A stretch of DNA of 48,301 nucleotides from Clostridiaceae bacterium (GTDB taxonomy: Bacteria > Bacillota > Clostridia > DSM-8532): positions 1 to 48,301 of the forward strand of contig DULR01000041.1 in NCBI GenBank assembly GCA_012840245.1, in the 5' to 3' direction. The translations under genes were made by a program, and so were the position numbers. Positions 33,166 to 42,727 of this stretch are shown here, piece after piece (position 1 is the first letter of the stretch; each line of letters opens with the position of its first letter). The notes beneath the pieces are model-generated. The model saw only the letters and a list, made by a program, of their open reading frames with translations. It made no database searches and was not told the origin of the DNA.

Positions 33166-35379
33166 ATGGTAAGTTTGAAAAGTCAGATGGTCCCTTCTGA
33201 TAATGAAAAAACGGTCAAAAAAAGCAATTTATTTATTTCTGTAATGAATTTTTTCAAAGAGCGGCTTGTAGTAAGGATAATAACTATGATAGTGACGGTT
33301 GTACTGATCGGAAACATCATATTGCTTGGATACGTAATCAGCAATATGAGAAGCAGTAAGATCGACGAGGGTATTCGTATCAATGAAAGTCTGGCAAGTG
33401 AAAAAGCACGAAGCATCGAAGTCTTCATAGAGAATGTAAGCGGGTATTCAAAGTATATCCAGCAGATGATGATAGTGCAGAGATTCAACAGAATACTTAC
33501 AAGACCAAATGTACGAACATTATTGGAAAGATATTTGCAAAATTCACCGGAGCATATCTTCGGACTTTATGTCCTGGGTGAAGCAAAGTCTATAGATGAG
33601 CTTGACGTAAGCTTTGTCAACAGCGATTTAGGGGATAGCAAAGGCCGCAGCAGATTACATGTTATCAAGCATTATAACAAAATAGGGAACATCACTCCAT
33701 ATCTTATAGATCCCGACCATCCTGCAAATCTTGATGATACTGAGGCATATGCCTATATAAAAGAATCGATCAAACCATTTGTTTCTTCTCCTTACACAGT
33801 TGAAGAAGGTGAGAACGAATATAAGGTCATTTCCTTCAGTCTGCCCATTACTACGAACGGAACTGACTTCAATGGCATTGTCGGTGCCGAGATATATGCC
33901 GATTATTTTAACAACCTTATAGAAGAGGCGACCAAAGAGACAGGGATCAGCGGTCTGGCGATGGATAATGGCGATATCATATCATTTGGTATCGGCTATG
34001 TTTATGAGGGAAAAAATATTAATTCCTATTTAAATGAAGATCTTCTGAAAAAATATAATGAAGCTAAGGATACAGGAAAGACTGTCAGCAGCCTGAACTA
34101 TTCGGACGGTAAATTGTATTGCTTCTCTCCGGTCCGGATACCCGAGACAGATATAAACTGGGTATTCTGGACTGAAATACCCATTGAAGGCATGATGAAG
34201 GAAGTAAATACATTCATGTCGGTAATGATTATTATAAGCACAGTGAGTATTTTTATCGTTTTATTGGTGGCTTCGGTACTTGTTTCAGGTCAGATAAGGC
34301 CTATAAGGATACTTACAGAGAATATAGAAAGGTTCGCAAACGCAAATTTTACCTCTGCAATCCCCGCTAATCTGCGAAAGCGTAAGGATGAGATCGGTAA
34401 ATTGGCTTCTTCTACAGAAAAAATGCAGCAGTCGGTGACCGAAATAATCAAGAGTGTGCGCAATCAGGCGGCTGAAGTTGCCGAGACTGTAGCAACTGTA
34501 AAAGAATACATTGATAATTTACATCTCAGAATTGAGACTATTTCAGCTAATACTCAGCAGCTGTCCGCAACTTTGACAGACACGAGCTATTCGGCCGATA
34601 ATATGAATCAGGCAGTCAGCGGTTTGAACAAAGCTGTGGATACGATAAGAGCCAATGCCGAAAAAGGAAATATTTTATCGGTAGAGATCAAAAACCGTGC
34701 TCAGGAAGTATTCGAGAAGGTAATGCTCAGCAGCAGCGAAAACCAGAAGATGCAGGAAGCGACCAAGAAAAGACTCGAAGAGGCTATTTCTGAAGCCGAT
34801 TCCATACACAGGATAACAACACTGCTGGATAATATTTTAGCTGTTGCAGCCCAAACCAACCTTCTTTCGCTGAATGCGGCAATAGAAGCGGCAAGAGCAG
34901 GCGAAGCGGGCGCAGGCTTCAGCGTTGTTGCCGAAGAGATTCGAAAATTAGCAATACAGGCAAGAAACAGCGCTTCGCAGATCCAGGACATATCAAATCT
35001 TGTATTATTATCAGTGAACCACTTGTCTGAAAGTGCCAATGGTCTGCTGAATTACTTCGAAACCAATGTGAAAAACAGCTTTATGCTTCTCGATAAAACA
35101 GGAGAACAATATAATGAGGATGCTGCATTATATCAGGAAATGTCACTTAAGCTGGCTTCAACGGCAGAATCCCTGACAGCAGCTATAACCGCATTGAATG
35201 AAACTCTTATGAAGGTAGTTTATGCAACCAATGACGGTGCAAAAGGAGCAGCGGTAATTGCCGAAGAAGCATCCAGGATACTGAGCGGATCAGAGAATGT
35301 TCTTTCAAAGGCTATATCTGCTGATGAAAGTGCATCAAGGCTTAAGGAAGCAGTGTCGAAGTTCGTTATCCCGGAATAG
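33166..35379 (+). CDS. Methyl-accepting chemotaxis protein with dCache-type sensor
   Basis: A 737-residue chemoreceptor. TM1 about 35-59, a 290-residue external domain (about 60-348) of the size of a double Cache sensor, TM2 about 349-376, HAMP about 377-430, and a cytoplasmic signalling domain whose hairpin tip is intact ([19 protein letters not shown], then [17 protein letters not shown], about 560-595). No che or flagellar genes are near. Strong AAGGAGGA before the start. Its promoter has the same operator as the maltodextrin genes, suggesting chemotaxis to starch breakdown products, though the ligand cannot be read from sequence. Ends convergent with glgP, with a shared hairpin between. 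Confidence 0.93.
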   Translation: MVSLKSQMVPSDNEKTVKKSNLFISVMNFFKERLVVRIITMIVTVVLIGNIILLGYVISNMRSSKIDEGIRINESLASEKARSIEVFIENVSGYSKYIQQMMIVQRFNRILTRPNVRTLLERYLQNSPEHIFGLYVLGEAKSIDELDVSFVNSDLGDSKGRSRLHVIKHYNKIGNITPYLIDPDHPANLDDTEAYAYIKESIKPFVSSPYTVEEGENEYKVISFSLPITTNGTDFNGIVGAEIYADYFNNLIEEATKETGISGLAMDNGDIISFGIGYVYEGKNINSYLNEDLLKKYNEAKDTGKTVSSLNYSDGKLYCFSPVRIPETDINWVFWTEIPIEGMMKEVNTFMSVMIIISTVSIFIVLLVASVLVSGQIRPIRILTENIERFANANFTSAIPANLRKRKDEIGKLASSTEKMQQSVTEIIKSVRNQAAEVAETVATVKEYIDNLHLRIETISANTQQLSATLTDTSYSADNMNQAVSGLNKAVDTIRANAEKGNILSVEIKNRAQEVFEKVMLSSSENQKMQEATKKRLEEAISEADSIHRITTLLDNILAVAAQTNLLSLNAAIEAARAGEAGAGFSVVAEEIRKLAIQARNSASQIQDISNLVLLSVNHLSESANGLLNYFETNVKNSFMLLDKTGEQYNEDAALYQEMSLKLASTAESLTAAITALNETLMKVVYATNDGAKGAAVIAEEASRILSGSENVLSKAISADESASRLKEAVSKFVIPE

Positions 35380-35415
35380 AGATCTAGCTGAAAGCTTGAC
35401 GTATATGAAGGATGA

Positions 35416-35454
35416 ACAAGGGTCGGGATCATTTTGAATGATCCCGGCCCTTGT
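35416..35454. terminator. Bidirectional terminator between chemoreceptor gene and glgP
   Basis: ACAAGGGTCGGGATCATT and AATGATCCCGGCCCTTGT pair over 18 positions with one mismatch around a three-base loop. Placed between two convergent genes it can serve both, though the T runs are short. Confidence 0.8.
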
Positions 35455-35483
35455 AAGTTTCTGAACAGAATGAATGCATGATA

Positions 35484-37124
35484 TCATTTCGCAATGTATA
35501 GCTTGCTGTAATATTCATCAAGCATTCTCTTCATGCCGAAGGGAACCTTGGTCGAGTTGATCGAGGCAGCCATCATATCGATCCATTTGTTTCTGTTATC
35601 ATAATAGGTCGGTATGACTTCATTGGTCAGGCAGCTCTTAAGAGCCATAAAGTCGTGAGCATCGCATTTCTCCTCATCATCGAACTGCTTTCCGTCACCG
35701 AACTGCCATCCGTTAACGCCGTGCTGACATGCTTCAGGCCACCAGCCATCGAGGATAGAGACGTTGAGGACACCATTCATGGCTGCCTTCATACCTGAGG
35801 TTCCTGAAGCTTCCTTGGGGCGTCTGGGGTTGTTGAGCCAAATATCTGAACCGCGGGTCAGTGCGCGGCCTATCTCCATGTCATAGTTCTCAAGGAATAC
35901 TACACTTTCCGGATAAAGCTTTGTCATCTCCAAAATATCGGATATGATTTTTTTGCCTCCATCATCCAGCGGATGAGCTTTTCCGGAGAATACTATCTGA
36001 AGCTTTCTTGATTTTAATAAGGGCTCAATAAATTTTTTGTCTCTGAAGATCAGGTTTGATCTCTTGTATGGCGCAGCACGGCGGGAGAAGCCAATCAGCA
36101 ATACATCAGGATCAAGTTTGACTCCTGTTCTCTTTTCGACAAAATCGATAAGATCCTTCTTATTCTTCTGATGCCTGTTCCATAGTTTTTCCCGTGCGCT
36201 GCTGCTGCCGTCATAATCCTCGGCGAGTTTTATCATCTGGCTGTCTACCCAGGTAGGGATGTGGATGGCATTGGTTATGCCGATTATCTCGCTTCTGTTT
36301 TTGATATGCTTCCACATCTTGTTCGAGGTATCTTTATGGAGATCTGCGACCGCATTGGACTTTCTGGACAGCCGAAGGGCACCTACGGTCATATTGAACG
36401 GAGATCCTCCGATGATCCTAAGCTGCCTTTTGTTCATTCCCAGATTCGCGCCCATATATATCAGACGTTCGATGGGATGTGATTCATTGCCCTGAATTAT
36501 GGGTGTATGGGTTGTGAATACCACTTCCTGACGGGTTTTTTCCATGGCCTTCTTAAAGCTGTCCCCGTTTTCCATCTTCTCGCGTATAAGCTCAAACCCT
36601 GCAAAAAGTGCATGGCCTTCGTTGAAATGATAAACGTCGGGAGAAAAACCAAGTGCCCGTATAGCTCTTACACCGCCTATACCCAGAACCATTTCCTGAG
36701 CGACTCTTTCTTCGCCAAACCAACCATAGAGCTGTCCTGTTATCCATCTTGCATCACCGTCATTCCCATCAACGTCTGTATCCAGGAGATACAGATTATT
36801 GACTCCGTGAGCATCGTATTTCCATACCTTGATCTTCACATCTCTTCCGTTTATCTTGACGGAGACGGTTACTCCCGTATCCTTGAGAAAATCATATGTC
36901 CTGTTAATATAAGCATCATAGGGCATACACGATTCTTTATCGATCAGCTGCTCGCCATAGCCTTGCTTCCACTTTATCCCGATACCGATTACCGGATAAT
37001 CATTATCACAAGCCTCTTTCATGTAGTCTCCGGCAAGAATACCTAGTCCTCCGGCATATAATTTCACATTGGATTCTATTGCATATTCCATGCAGAAATA
37101 AGCTACTTTTGGTAATTTACTCAT
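35484..37124 (-). CDS. glgP: Alpha-glucan phosphorylase, short GT35 type
   Basis: Phosphorolyses alpha-1,4-glucans or maltodextrins, releasing alpha-glucose-1-phosphate; pyridoxal phosphate enzyme. The N terminus PKVAYFCMEYAIESNVKLYAGGLGILAGDYMK and RFSRRAAPYKRSNLI-like segment are typical of the short bacterial/archaeal group. PLP lysine is Lys446 in EASGTSGMKAAMNG, followed by VLNVSILDGWWPE. 546 residues, far shorter than the E. coli enzyme (about 800) but normal for the short group. Last gene of the minus-strand maltodextrin cluster, 32 bases after the amylase, with GGAGG before the start. Confidence 0.9.
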   Translation of the reverse strand: MSKLPKVAYFCMEYAIESNVKLYAGGLGILAGDYMKEACDNDYPVIGIGIKWKQGYGEQLIDKESCMPYDAYINRTYDFLKDTGVTVSVKINGRDVKIKVWKYDAHGVNNLYLLDTDVDGNDGDARWITGQLYGWFGEERVAQEMVLGIGGVRAIRALGFSPDVYHFNEGHALFAGFELIREKMENGDSFKKAMEKTRQEVVFTTHTPIIQGNESHPIERLIYMGANLGMNKRQLRIIGGSPFNMTVGALRLSRKSNAVADLHKDTSNKMWKHIKNRSEIIGITNAIHIPTWVDSQMIKLAEDYDGSSSAREKLWNRHQKNKKDLIDFVEKRTGVKLDPDVLLIGFSRRAAPYKRSNLIFRDKKFIEPLLKSRKLQIVFSGKAHPLDDGGKKIISDILEMTKLYPESVVFLENYDMEIGRALTRGSDIWLNNPRRPKEASGTSGMKAAMNGVLNVSILDGWWPEACQHGVNGWQFGDGKQFDDEEKCDAHDFMALKSCLTNEVIPTYYDNRNKWIDMMAASINSTKVPFGMKRMLDEYYSKLYIAK

Positions 37125-37156
37125 TCAATTTACCTCCAATAAAATAATTGATTAAT

Positions 37157-38821
37157 TTAATCCAAATCTTTAACATAAATCACAGTGCATAAGGGGGGGA
37201 TCACAATTTCATTATCATTCTGAGCAAATCCATCCTTCTTTTGACAGAATTCAAGGGTGTATCCGGTCACATCAACAGATATAGATTCTTCAGATGAAGC
37301 CAAATTATGAAGGATTATTGCAGATTGCTTGTCAGATTTCATGTTGTATGCCACGACCGAAGGATTGTTCGATTCCAGGAAATTGAATTTCCCGGCATAC
37401 AGGGCATGATTTTTGTTTCTGACCCTGATTATCCGTTTATAATGGGTAAGAAGCGAATCGGGATCCTTCGCCTGTACCGACACAGGGGTCACGGCGGTAT
37501 TATACTTTGAATTCCTCCATCTGGTCTTCATCGGATCATCGTCGCCCCAGATAAAAGGAAGTCTTATATCCTCGTCGGGTTTTCCGCCCAGCATGCCTAT
37601 TTCCTCACCATAATAAATGAAAGGGATGCCTTCGAGAGTGAGGTATATGCTGGCCGCAACCTTCATCTTTTCATGATCGCCCCGGACAGAGGTAATTATT
37701 CTGTTCTGGTCATGATTGGAGAGCATGGGAGCATCGATGTAATCGGGGTTGGCTTTTGCATACTGCGCATAGTTATTGGCTATAAACTTGCTTAAATAGT
37801 TGTTGTTGCTGCCGCCTCCCGTAACGGCATTTGCTATCTGCGCTCCCAAACCTATGTGGAATGTAGAATCAAGCGCCGGCAAATAGGAAGCTCTGATGGT
37901 AGTATTATCATTGAGTACCTCGCCTACTATCAGACATCCCGGTTTCTTTTCATGACAGTATGCCGTGAATTCATTCCACCAGTCCAGCGATTTTTCAATT
38001 CCGCTTTCCCCCGGAAGGACTTCAAGGGAATCATAGAGATGAGGTACAGCGTCGAGCCGGAATCCGTCTACTCCTTTATCCAGCCAGAAGCCGGCAATAT
38101 TTTTGGCTTCCTGCCTTACATCCGGATTATTGTAGTTTAAGTCGGGCATTCCGCTCCAGAAGAGAGCAAAATAATATGAGTTACCTGCCTTATTCCAAAC
38201 AGGGTGTCCCCAGATGCTGGCTTTAAGATTATATTCGGCTGAATTCTCATCTGTCCAGAGATACCAGTTTCTATAAGGACTGTTCGGATCTTTGGAACTG
38301 ATGAACCATTCATGTTCGGTACTGGTATGGTTCAGAACAAGATCCATTATAACCGAGATGCCTCTTTTATGGGCTTCATCGAGAAGCTTTTCAAAGTCTT
38401 CCATCGTTCCGTATTCAGGATTGATATCATAATAATCTGTAACATCGTAACCATGATATGAAACGGTTTTGTTGACAGGCATGAGCCATATGCCTGTGAT
38501 CCCGAGGTCAGAAGTGGTTTCAGGATTTCCGTCATTTAGGTAATCAAGTTTCTCTATAAGACCATTGATATCACCGATCCCGTCACCATCAGAATCAGCA
38601 AAAGACCGTACAAAGATCTCATAATATACTCCTTGTCTGTTGCCCGAAGCATTCTGCACTGTTGCACCAAGTTCGTACACGGGGTCAACCGGGGGTGCAG
38701 AAGGAATATCCTGTGCTGGTGTCGGAGTCGGTTCCGGGGTGCTTGTACCGGGGTTGGTGTTACAGGCTGCGAGAACTATTATTAACAATACAGATAAAAG
38801 TTTAAGAAGCAGTCTTCGCAT
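37157..38821 (-). CDS. Lipoprotein alpha-amylase (GH13)
   Basis: An extracellular, membrane-tethered GH13 enzyme cutting alpha-1,4-glucans. Signal peptide with lipobox LAAC, lipid Cys20, then a T/P-rich linker (about 23-45). The catalytic barrel has all four regions: VIMDLVLNHTS, nucleophile Asp257 in GFRLDAVPHL, acid Glu301 in LIVGEVLND, and Asp371 in MLSNHDQNR. The DSDGDGIGDINGL stretch near residues 76-88 looks like a calcium site. 554 residues. It is in the mal operon between malG (42 bases upstream) and glgP. Exact specificity (amylase or maltogenic/neopullulanase) is open. Confidence 0.92.
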   Translation of the reverse strand: MRRLLLKLLSVLLIIVLAACNTNPGTSTPEPTPTPAQDIPSAPPVDPVYELGATVQNASGNRQGVYYEIFVRSFADSDGDGIGDINGLIEKLDYLNDGNPETTSDLGITGIWLMPVNKTVSYHGYDVTDYYDINPEYGTMEDFEKLLDEAHKRGISVIMDLVLNHTSTEHEWFISSKDPNSPYRNWYLWTDENSAEYNLKASIWGHPVWNKAGNSYYFALFWSGMPDLNYNNPDVRQEAKNIAGFWLDKGVDGFRLDAVPHLYDSLEVLPGESGIEKSLDWWNEFTAYCHEKKPGCLIVGEVLNDNTTIRASYLPALDSTFHIGLGAQIANAVTGGGSNNNYLSKFIANNYAQYAKANPDYIDAPMLSNHDQNRIITSVRGDHEKMKVAASIYLTLEGIPFIYYGEEIGMLGGKPDEDIRLPFIWGDDDPMKTRWRNSKYNTAVTPVSVQAKDPDSLLTHYKRIIRVRNKNHALYAGKFNFLESNNPSVVAYNMKSDKQSAIILHNLASSEESISVDVTGYTLEFCQKKDGFAQNDNEIVIPPLCTVIYVKDLD

Positions 38822-38863
38822 TGTTGTTTTCCCTCCATGACAGATAGATCAAAATTAGGAGTT

Positions 38864-39703
38864 TCATTCTTTAACTGCACCCGCGGACATTATTTTCACC
38901 AGATATTTCTGATTGATAACGAATAGGATAACGAACGGTACAGATATCAGCAAAGCTCCTGCAGCAAACTGAGTAAAATTGTCATTGGATCGGCCATTGA
39001 TCATTTCAAACAGACCAACAGCCAGTGTTTTGTTTTTATCACTTCTTAAAATGAATCTGGGAAGGATAAAGTCCATCCAGGGCTGCGTAAAGCTGGTCAC
39101 GGCCAGAAATGCCACCATGGGCAATGTATTGGGCAATATGATCCTGAAGAATGTCGCTAAATTGCTTGCGCCATCCACTTTCGCCGCTTCGTCTATACTT
39201 CTGGGTATAGTGTCAAAATAGCCTTTCAGCAGCCAAGTATTATAGGGGATATTGCCCGCTGTGTAAACCAGGATCAGCCCCCAGAAATTGTCGGAAAGGC
39301 CCAGACGGTTCAAGATAACATAAATAGCTATCATACCGATTGTGCTCGGAAACATCTGCAAAATCAGAAAACTCATCAATGCTGGCTTTTTCAAACGAAA
39401 TCTGAATCTGGAAAACACATATGCAGTGATAAGCACGACCACCGTCGTAAGGAATGTATTGCAAAGCGCAATTATAAGTGAATTCTTATACCAGTTCAAA
39501 TAATTCGTCTTGGTGAACAACCGGGTGAAATTTTCTGTTGTAGGGTTGTTGGGGATAGGAAGTATATTCATGGATGCCAGAGATTTACCCTGATTGAAGG
39601 CTCCGCTGACTGCAAATGCCAATGGATAAAGCACCATGAAGGACAGGATAATAAGTAGCAGATATATAAAAGTATAGCGAATTGCTGTCATCACTTTTTT
39701 CAT
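38864..39703 (-). CDS. malG: Maltodextrin ABC transporter permease MalG
   Basis: A 279-residue permease with six membrane segments and the ATPase-contact EAA loop (IDEAAKVDGASNLATFFRIIL). N-terminal TFIYLLLIILSFMVLYPLAFAVSGAF is typical of MalG. ATG at 39703 shares one base with the malF stop (TGATG); a TTG three bases earlier is less likely. Partner of MalF. No ATPase gene follows, so a shared MsmX-like ATPase elsewhere is expected. Confidence 0.93.
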   Translation of the reverse strand: MKKVMTAIRYTFIYLLLIILSFMVLYPLAFAVSGAFNQGKSLASMNILPIPNNPTTENFTRLFTKTNYLNWYKNSLIIALCNTFLTTVVVLITAYVFSRFRFRLKKPALMSFLILQMFPSTIGMIAIYVILNRLGLSDNFWGLILVYTAGNIPYNTWLLKGYFDTIPRSIDEAAKVDGASNLATFFRIILPNTLPMVAFLAVTSFTQPWMDFILPRFILRSDKNKTLAVGLFEMINGRSNDNFTQFAAGALLISVPFVILFVINQKYLVKIMSAGAVKE

Positions 39704-41034
39704 CAAAGCTCACCATCCTTGAACGATCTTGTCTGGGCAAAGTTGTACAGCGCAAAAGGTGCCACGACAAGGAACATGATTATTGCAACTACCGAAGCCT
39801 TGTTGTAAAGCCTTTGCTCCAGGGTAAGCTTATACATCCATGTAATAAGGGTATCGGTTGTACCCGCAAAAGATTGCGTAGTGACAGTATCGGGCGGGTT
39901 ACCGTTTGTGAGGAAATAGACGCCCCCGAAATTATTCATATTATATGAAAAGCTCATGATGAATAATGGCATTGTCTGGTACATAAGCATTGGGAATGTG
40001 ATATATCTGAATTGCTGGGATTTGCTCGCTCCGTCGATCCTGGCAGCTTCAAAGATATCCTGCCTCATGGAGGTCATGATACCTGTTATCATTAGCATGA
40101 AATAAGGAAATCCCAGCCAAAGGTTTACGAAAATCAGCATTATTTTAGCAAGGACAGGATCTGAAAGCCAGGGAATGATATCTTTCTTGAGTATTCCAAT
40201 GCTCTGGAGCCACTGCATTATCCCTAATTCTCTCAATGCTCTGTTGATCGGACCGAACTGTCCATTTAACAATATGGCCCAGATAAAAAGGCTGATCATG
40301 CCCGGAACAGCATAAGGAAGGATGAATATGGTCCTGAATATGCCGGCAAGCTTTATTTTTTTATCCAAAAGAGCAAGAGCAAGGAACATACCTCCAAAAT
40401 AGCAGGTGACCGTTCCAAAGAAAGCCCATACCACAGTCCAGAGCGCAGTTCGGGCAAAGCCCTGTGAAAACTGCTTGAGCTTCAGCATGTCTCTGAATGT
40501 TTCAAACCCGACCCAATCCACCACATTGTTCTGGGGTATGTGCGAAGGTGCCGAGTAATTTGTAAAAGCAATCAAAATGGCAAATATCAGCGGGATGACA
40601 ACGAAGAACGCCAACATTACGAATGCAGGCGACAGGGCGAAATATGCAAAAGCCTTTTCACCCATTTCACTTAAAAATTCTCTTTCGCTTTGGATATTAC
40701 CGGTTTTCAGATACAATTTGCCGGTTTTTCTGGCATCTGTAATGTTGTATATATAGACGATGACTATTATAATGATCACTACTACGGCTATTAAGCCGTC
40801 AAGCATCATAAAGGTTGAATTGTCCCTCTCGGCAACCGGCAGATGTGGCTTTGGATCTCCAAGCGTGATGAGACCCTTGATTGCTTTTATAATCGTATTG
40901 GTATTGAGCAATACAACCAATTCGAACAAGAAGAACAGTATGCCTTTTATGTACTGTTTCAGAACAATGATTTGACCGAGCCCCATAAAAACTGTAGACA
41001 GAACAGGCGCGGTCAAATCGGCTTTTTTGGTCAT
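39703..41034 (-). CDS. malF: Maltodextrin ABC transporter permease MalF
   Basis: A 443-residue permease with the EAA loop EAARIDGASKSQQFRYITFP. Compared with minimal sugar permeases (about 290) it has a roughly 140-residue N-terminal extension with two extra hydrophobic segments (about 10-45 and 75-98), seen in MalF/GanP-type proteins. A GGGGGAG ribosome site lies before the start. It follows malE after a 136-base gap that contains a hairpin. Confidence 0.93.
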   Translation of the reverse strand: MTKKADLTAPVLSTVFMGLGQIIVLKQYIKGILFFLFELVVLLNTNTIIKAIKGLITLGDPKPHLPVAERDNSTFMMLDGLIAVVVIIIIVIVYIYNITDARKTGKLYLKTGNIQSEREFLSEMGEKAFAYFALSPAFVMLAFFVVIPLIFAILIAFTNYSAPSHIPQNNVVDWVGFETFRDMLKLKQFSQGFARTALWTVVWAFFGTVTCYFGGMFLALALLDKKIKLAGIFRTIFILPYAVPGMISLFIWAILLNGQFGPINRALRELGIMQWLQSIGILKKDIIPWLSDPVLAKIMLIFVNLWLGFPYFMLMITGIMTSMRQDIFEAARIDGASKSQQFRYITFPMLMYQTMPLFIMSFSYNMNNFGGVYFLTNGNPPDTVTTQSFAGTTDTLITWMYKLTLEQRLYNKASVVAIIMFLVVAPFALYNFAQTRSFKDGEL

Positions 41035-41128
41035 TCTGAATGCTCCCCCTTCCAGTTACCATAATGTATCCGTATTAACATAAATATATCATGCAGCATA
41101 AATTAAGCAAATTGTTCTGTTACTAGAA

Positions 41129-41156
41129 AAGGCGATTCCGGTTTCGGAACCGCCTT
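41129..41156 (-). terminator. Intercistronic hairpin between malE and malF
   Basis: Read on the minus strand, AAGGCGGTTCCG and CCGGAATCGCCTT form a 12-pair stem with one G-T pair and a three-base loop, followed by TTTTCTAG. A likely leaky terminator that lowers permease expression relative to MalE, like the hairpin after ytfQ. Confidence 0.7.
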
Positions 41157-41170
41157 GAATAGTATCAGCA

Positions 41171-42442
41171 TTACGGTGTAGCTTCAATAGCTGCCGCTGC
41201 AAGATCGAGCTCTGTCTTTATATCGCTTCCGTTCCAGATGTTAGCGTAAGCTGAAGCAACAGACGGCCAGTATGTATTCATAGCAGGAATACTGGGCATT
41301 GGCTTAGAGAATTCAAATTGAGCCAAAATACCTTCGTGTGCAGGGTCAGCGATCTGAATATCTTTTCTCGGGGGTATCTGGTTTGTGATCTCATAACGCT
41401 TCAAGAGACCTTCTTTGGTTACGAGATATTTAGCAAACTTATGAGCTTCTTCAGGGTTCTTGGAGAAAGCAGATACATACATTGCGCGGATACCTGAGAA
41501 TGACCTCGGAGGTGTATCATTTCCGGGAAGCTTCGGCAGAGTGGTTACACCAAAGTCAACTCCAGCTTCTCTGTAACCGGCTATTGCCCAAGGACCTGTA
41601 ACGGCCATAGCTATCGTTCCGTTCTGGAATCCGGCGCTCATAAAGTCACCGGTCAAGTCTGCGGCATCTACATCCAGGTAATCTTTTCTGAAGCTCTGGA
41701 AGTATTCCAAAGATCTGATCGCTTCGGGACTGTTTACCATGTGCTGGCTCTTGTCTGTTCCTTCAGGACCGAAGAGGTCTGCTCCATATCCGGAGAGGAA
41801 CATATAGTTGAAGTAACCGTCATCAACGTCCCAAACTATGCCATATTTTCCTTCAGCGGGATTATTGAAGGTTTTGCAGAATTCCTTTACTTCTTCCCAG
41901 GTCTGGGGTGGATTCTGAACAAGAGCCTTATTGTAGAAAAGTGCATAGGTCTCAACACCGGTGGGATAACCGTAAAGCTTGCCTTCTGATGAAGTTGCTT
42001 TGATCGCAGCTTCTACCATAACATCCTTGATCTCATCTGCATAGGCGTTTTCGAGAATAATGCCGCTGACAAGCATTTCACCGAGCTTATCGTGGGGTGC
42101 TGCGAAAACGTCTGCACCTACTCCTGCAGGTCCGTCAAGCTGAAGTCTCTGTGCAGCGTCTGTGTGACCAACCGGCTCAACAACTATTGTTACATGTGGA
42201 TTCTCAGCCATGTAAGCTGCTGCCATTTCTTCTATAAAGGTTCTCTCAGGTCCGTCTGATTCCCATACTGTCAGAGTGACAGGATCTTTGTCTTCTGATG
42301 ATGGTTCGGACGAAGCGCTGCCTGAAGGCGAAGGAGCGCCTGATGATGTATCCGGCTGAGCAGGTGCCGCACCACAGCCTGCTAAAAGGGATGCAATCAT
42401 GACTACTGCCAGAACCATTGAAAGAATGTTACGCTTTTTCAT
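41171..42442 (-). CDS. malE: Maltodextrin-binding lipoprotein MalE
   Basis: Extracellular solute-binding protein of the maltodextrin importer (family 1 SBP). Signal peptide with lipobox LAGC, lipid Cys23, followed by a P/S/G-rich linker to about residue 50. Mature part starts VTLTVWESDGPERTF; GVETYALFYNKALVQNPPQTW and AMAVTGPWAIAGYREAGVDFGV are typical of MalE-type proteins. 423 residues. Transcribed from a near-consensus promoter whose start region holds a MalR-type operator. First gene of malE-malF-malG-amylase-glgP. Confidence 0.94.
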   Translation of the reverse strand: MKKRNILSMVLAVVMIASLLAGCGAAPAQPDTSSGAPSPSGSASSEPSSEDKDPVTLTVWESDGPERTFIEEMAAAYMAENPHVTIVVEPVGHTDAAQRLQLDGPAGVGADVFAAPHDKLGEMLVSGIILENAYADEIKDVMVEAAIKATSSEGKLYGYPTGVETYALFYNKALVQNPPQTWEEVKEFCKTFNNPAEGKYGIVWDVDDGYFNYMFLSGYGADLFGPEGTDKSQHMVNSPEAIRSLEYFQSFRKDYLDVDAADLTGDFMSAGFQNGTIAMAVTGPWAIAGYREAGVDFGVTTLPKLPGNDTPPRSFSGIRAMYVSAFSKNPEEAHKFAKYLVTKEGLLKRYEITNQIPPRKDIQIADPAHEGILAQFEFSKPMPSIPAMNTYWPSVASAYANIWNGSDIKTELDLAAAAIEATP

Positions 42443-42487
42443 CTAAATTTCCTCCTTAATTTTTTTTAAAAGAACCCAGTTGACAAA

Positions 42488-42501
42488 GCAACCGTTTGCA
42501 C
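42488..42501 (-). promoter_or_regulatory. MalR/CcpA-type operator of the malE operon
   Basis: On the minus strand GTGCAAACGGTTGC, just downstream of the predicted start point (about +8 to +20). It differs from the pullulanase site at only one core position. Confidence 0.6.
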
Positions 42502-42514
42502 ATATCATATCCAT

Positions 42515-42543
42515 AGTATAATATTCCAATTTTTATTTGTCAA
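42515..42543 (-). promoter_or_regulatory. malE operon promoter
   Basis: Minus strand TTGACA (42543-42538), 17 bases, TATACT (42520-42515), near consensus. Start expected near 42508. A strong promoter under repressor control is the simple reading. Confidence 0.75.
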
Positions 42544-42671
42544 TGCATTTTGAATAAAAAATCAATCAGAATTTTTGATTTTTACAACATATTAAATAAA
42601 AGAAACAAAATATTATATAACACTATACAACGACAAAATGTAAGCTGGATCATTGTTTTTCGTTGATTAGA

Positions 42672-42685
42672 TGCAAACGGTTACA
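42672..42685 (+). promoter_or_regulatory. MalR/CcpA-type operator of the pullulanase gene
   Basis: TGCAAACGGTTACA, 42 bases before the pullulanase start. With flanks it also satisfies the cre consensus WTGNAANCGNWNNCAW completely. I could not settle on the promoter; TATAAC and TATACA near 42615-42630 and GATTAG at 42665 are weak candidates. Confidence 0.6.
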
Positions 42686-42727
42686 TTTAAAATCATATAA
42701 AAATATTTAAGCAGGAGGAATCAGAAA

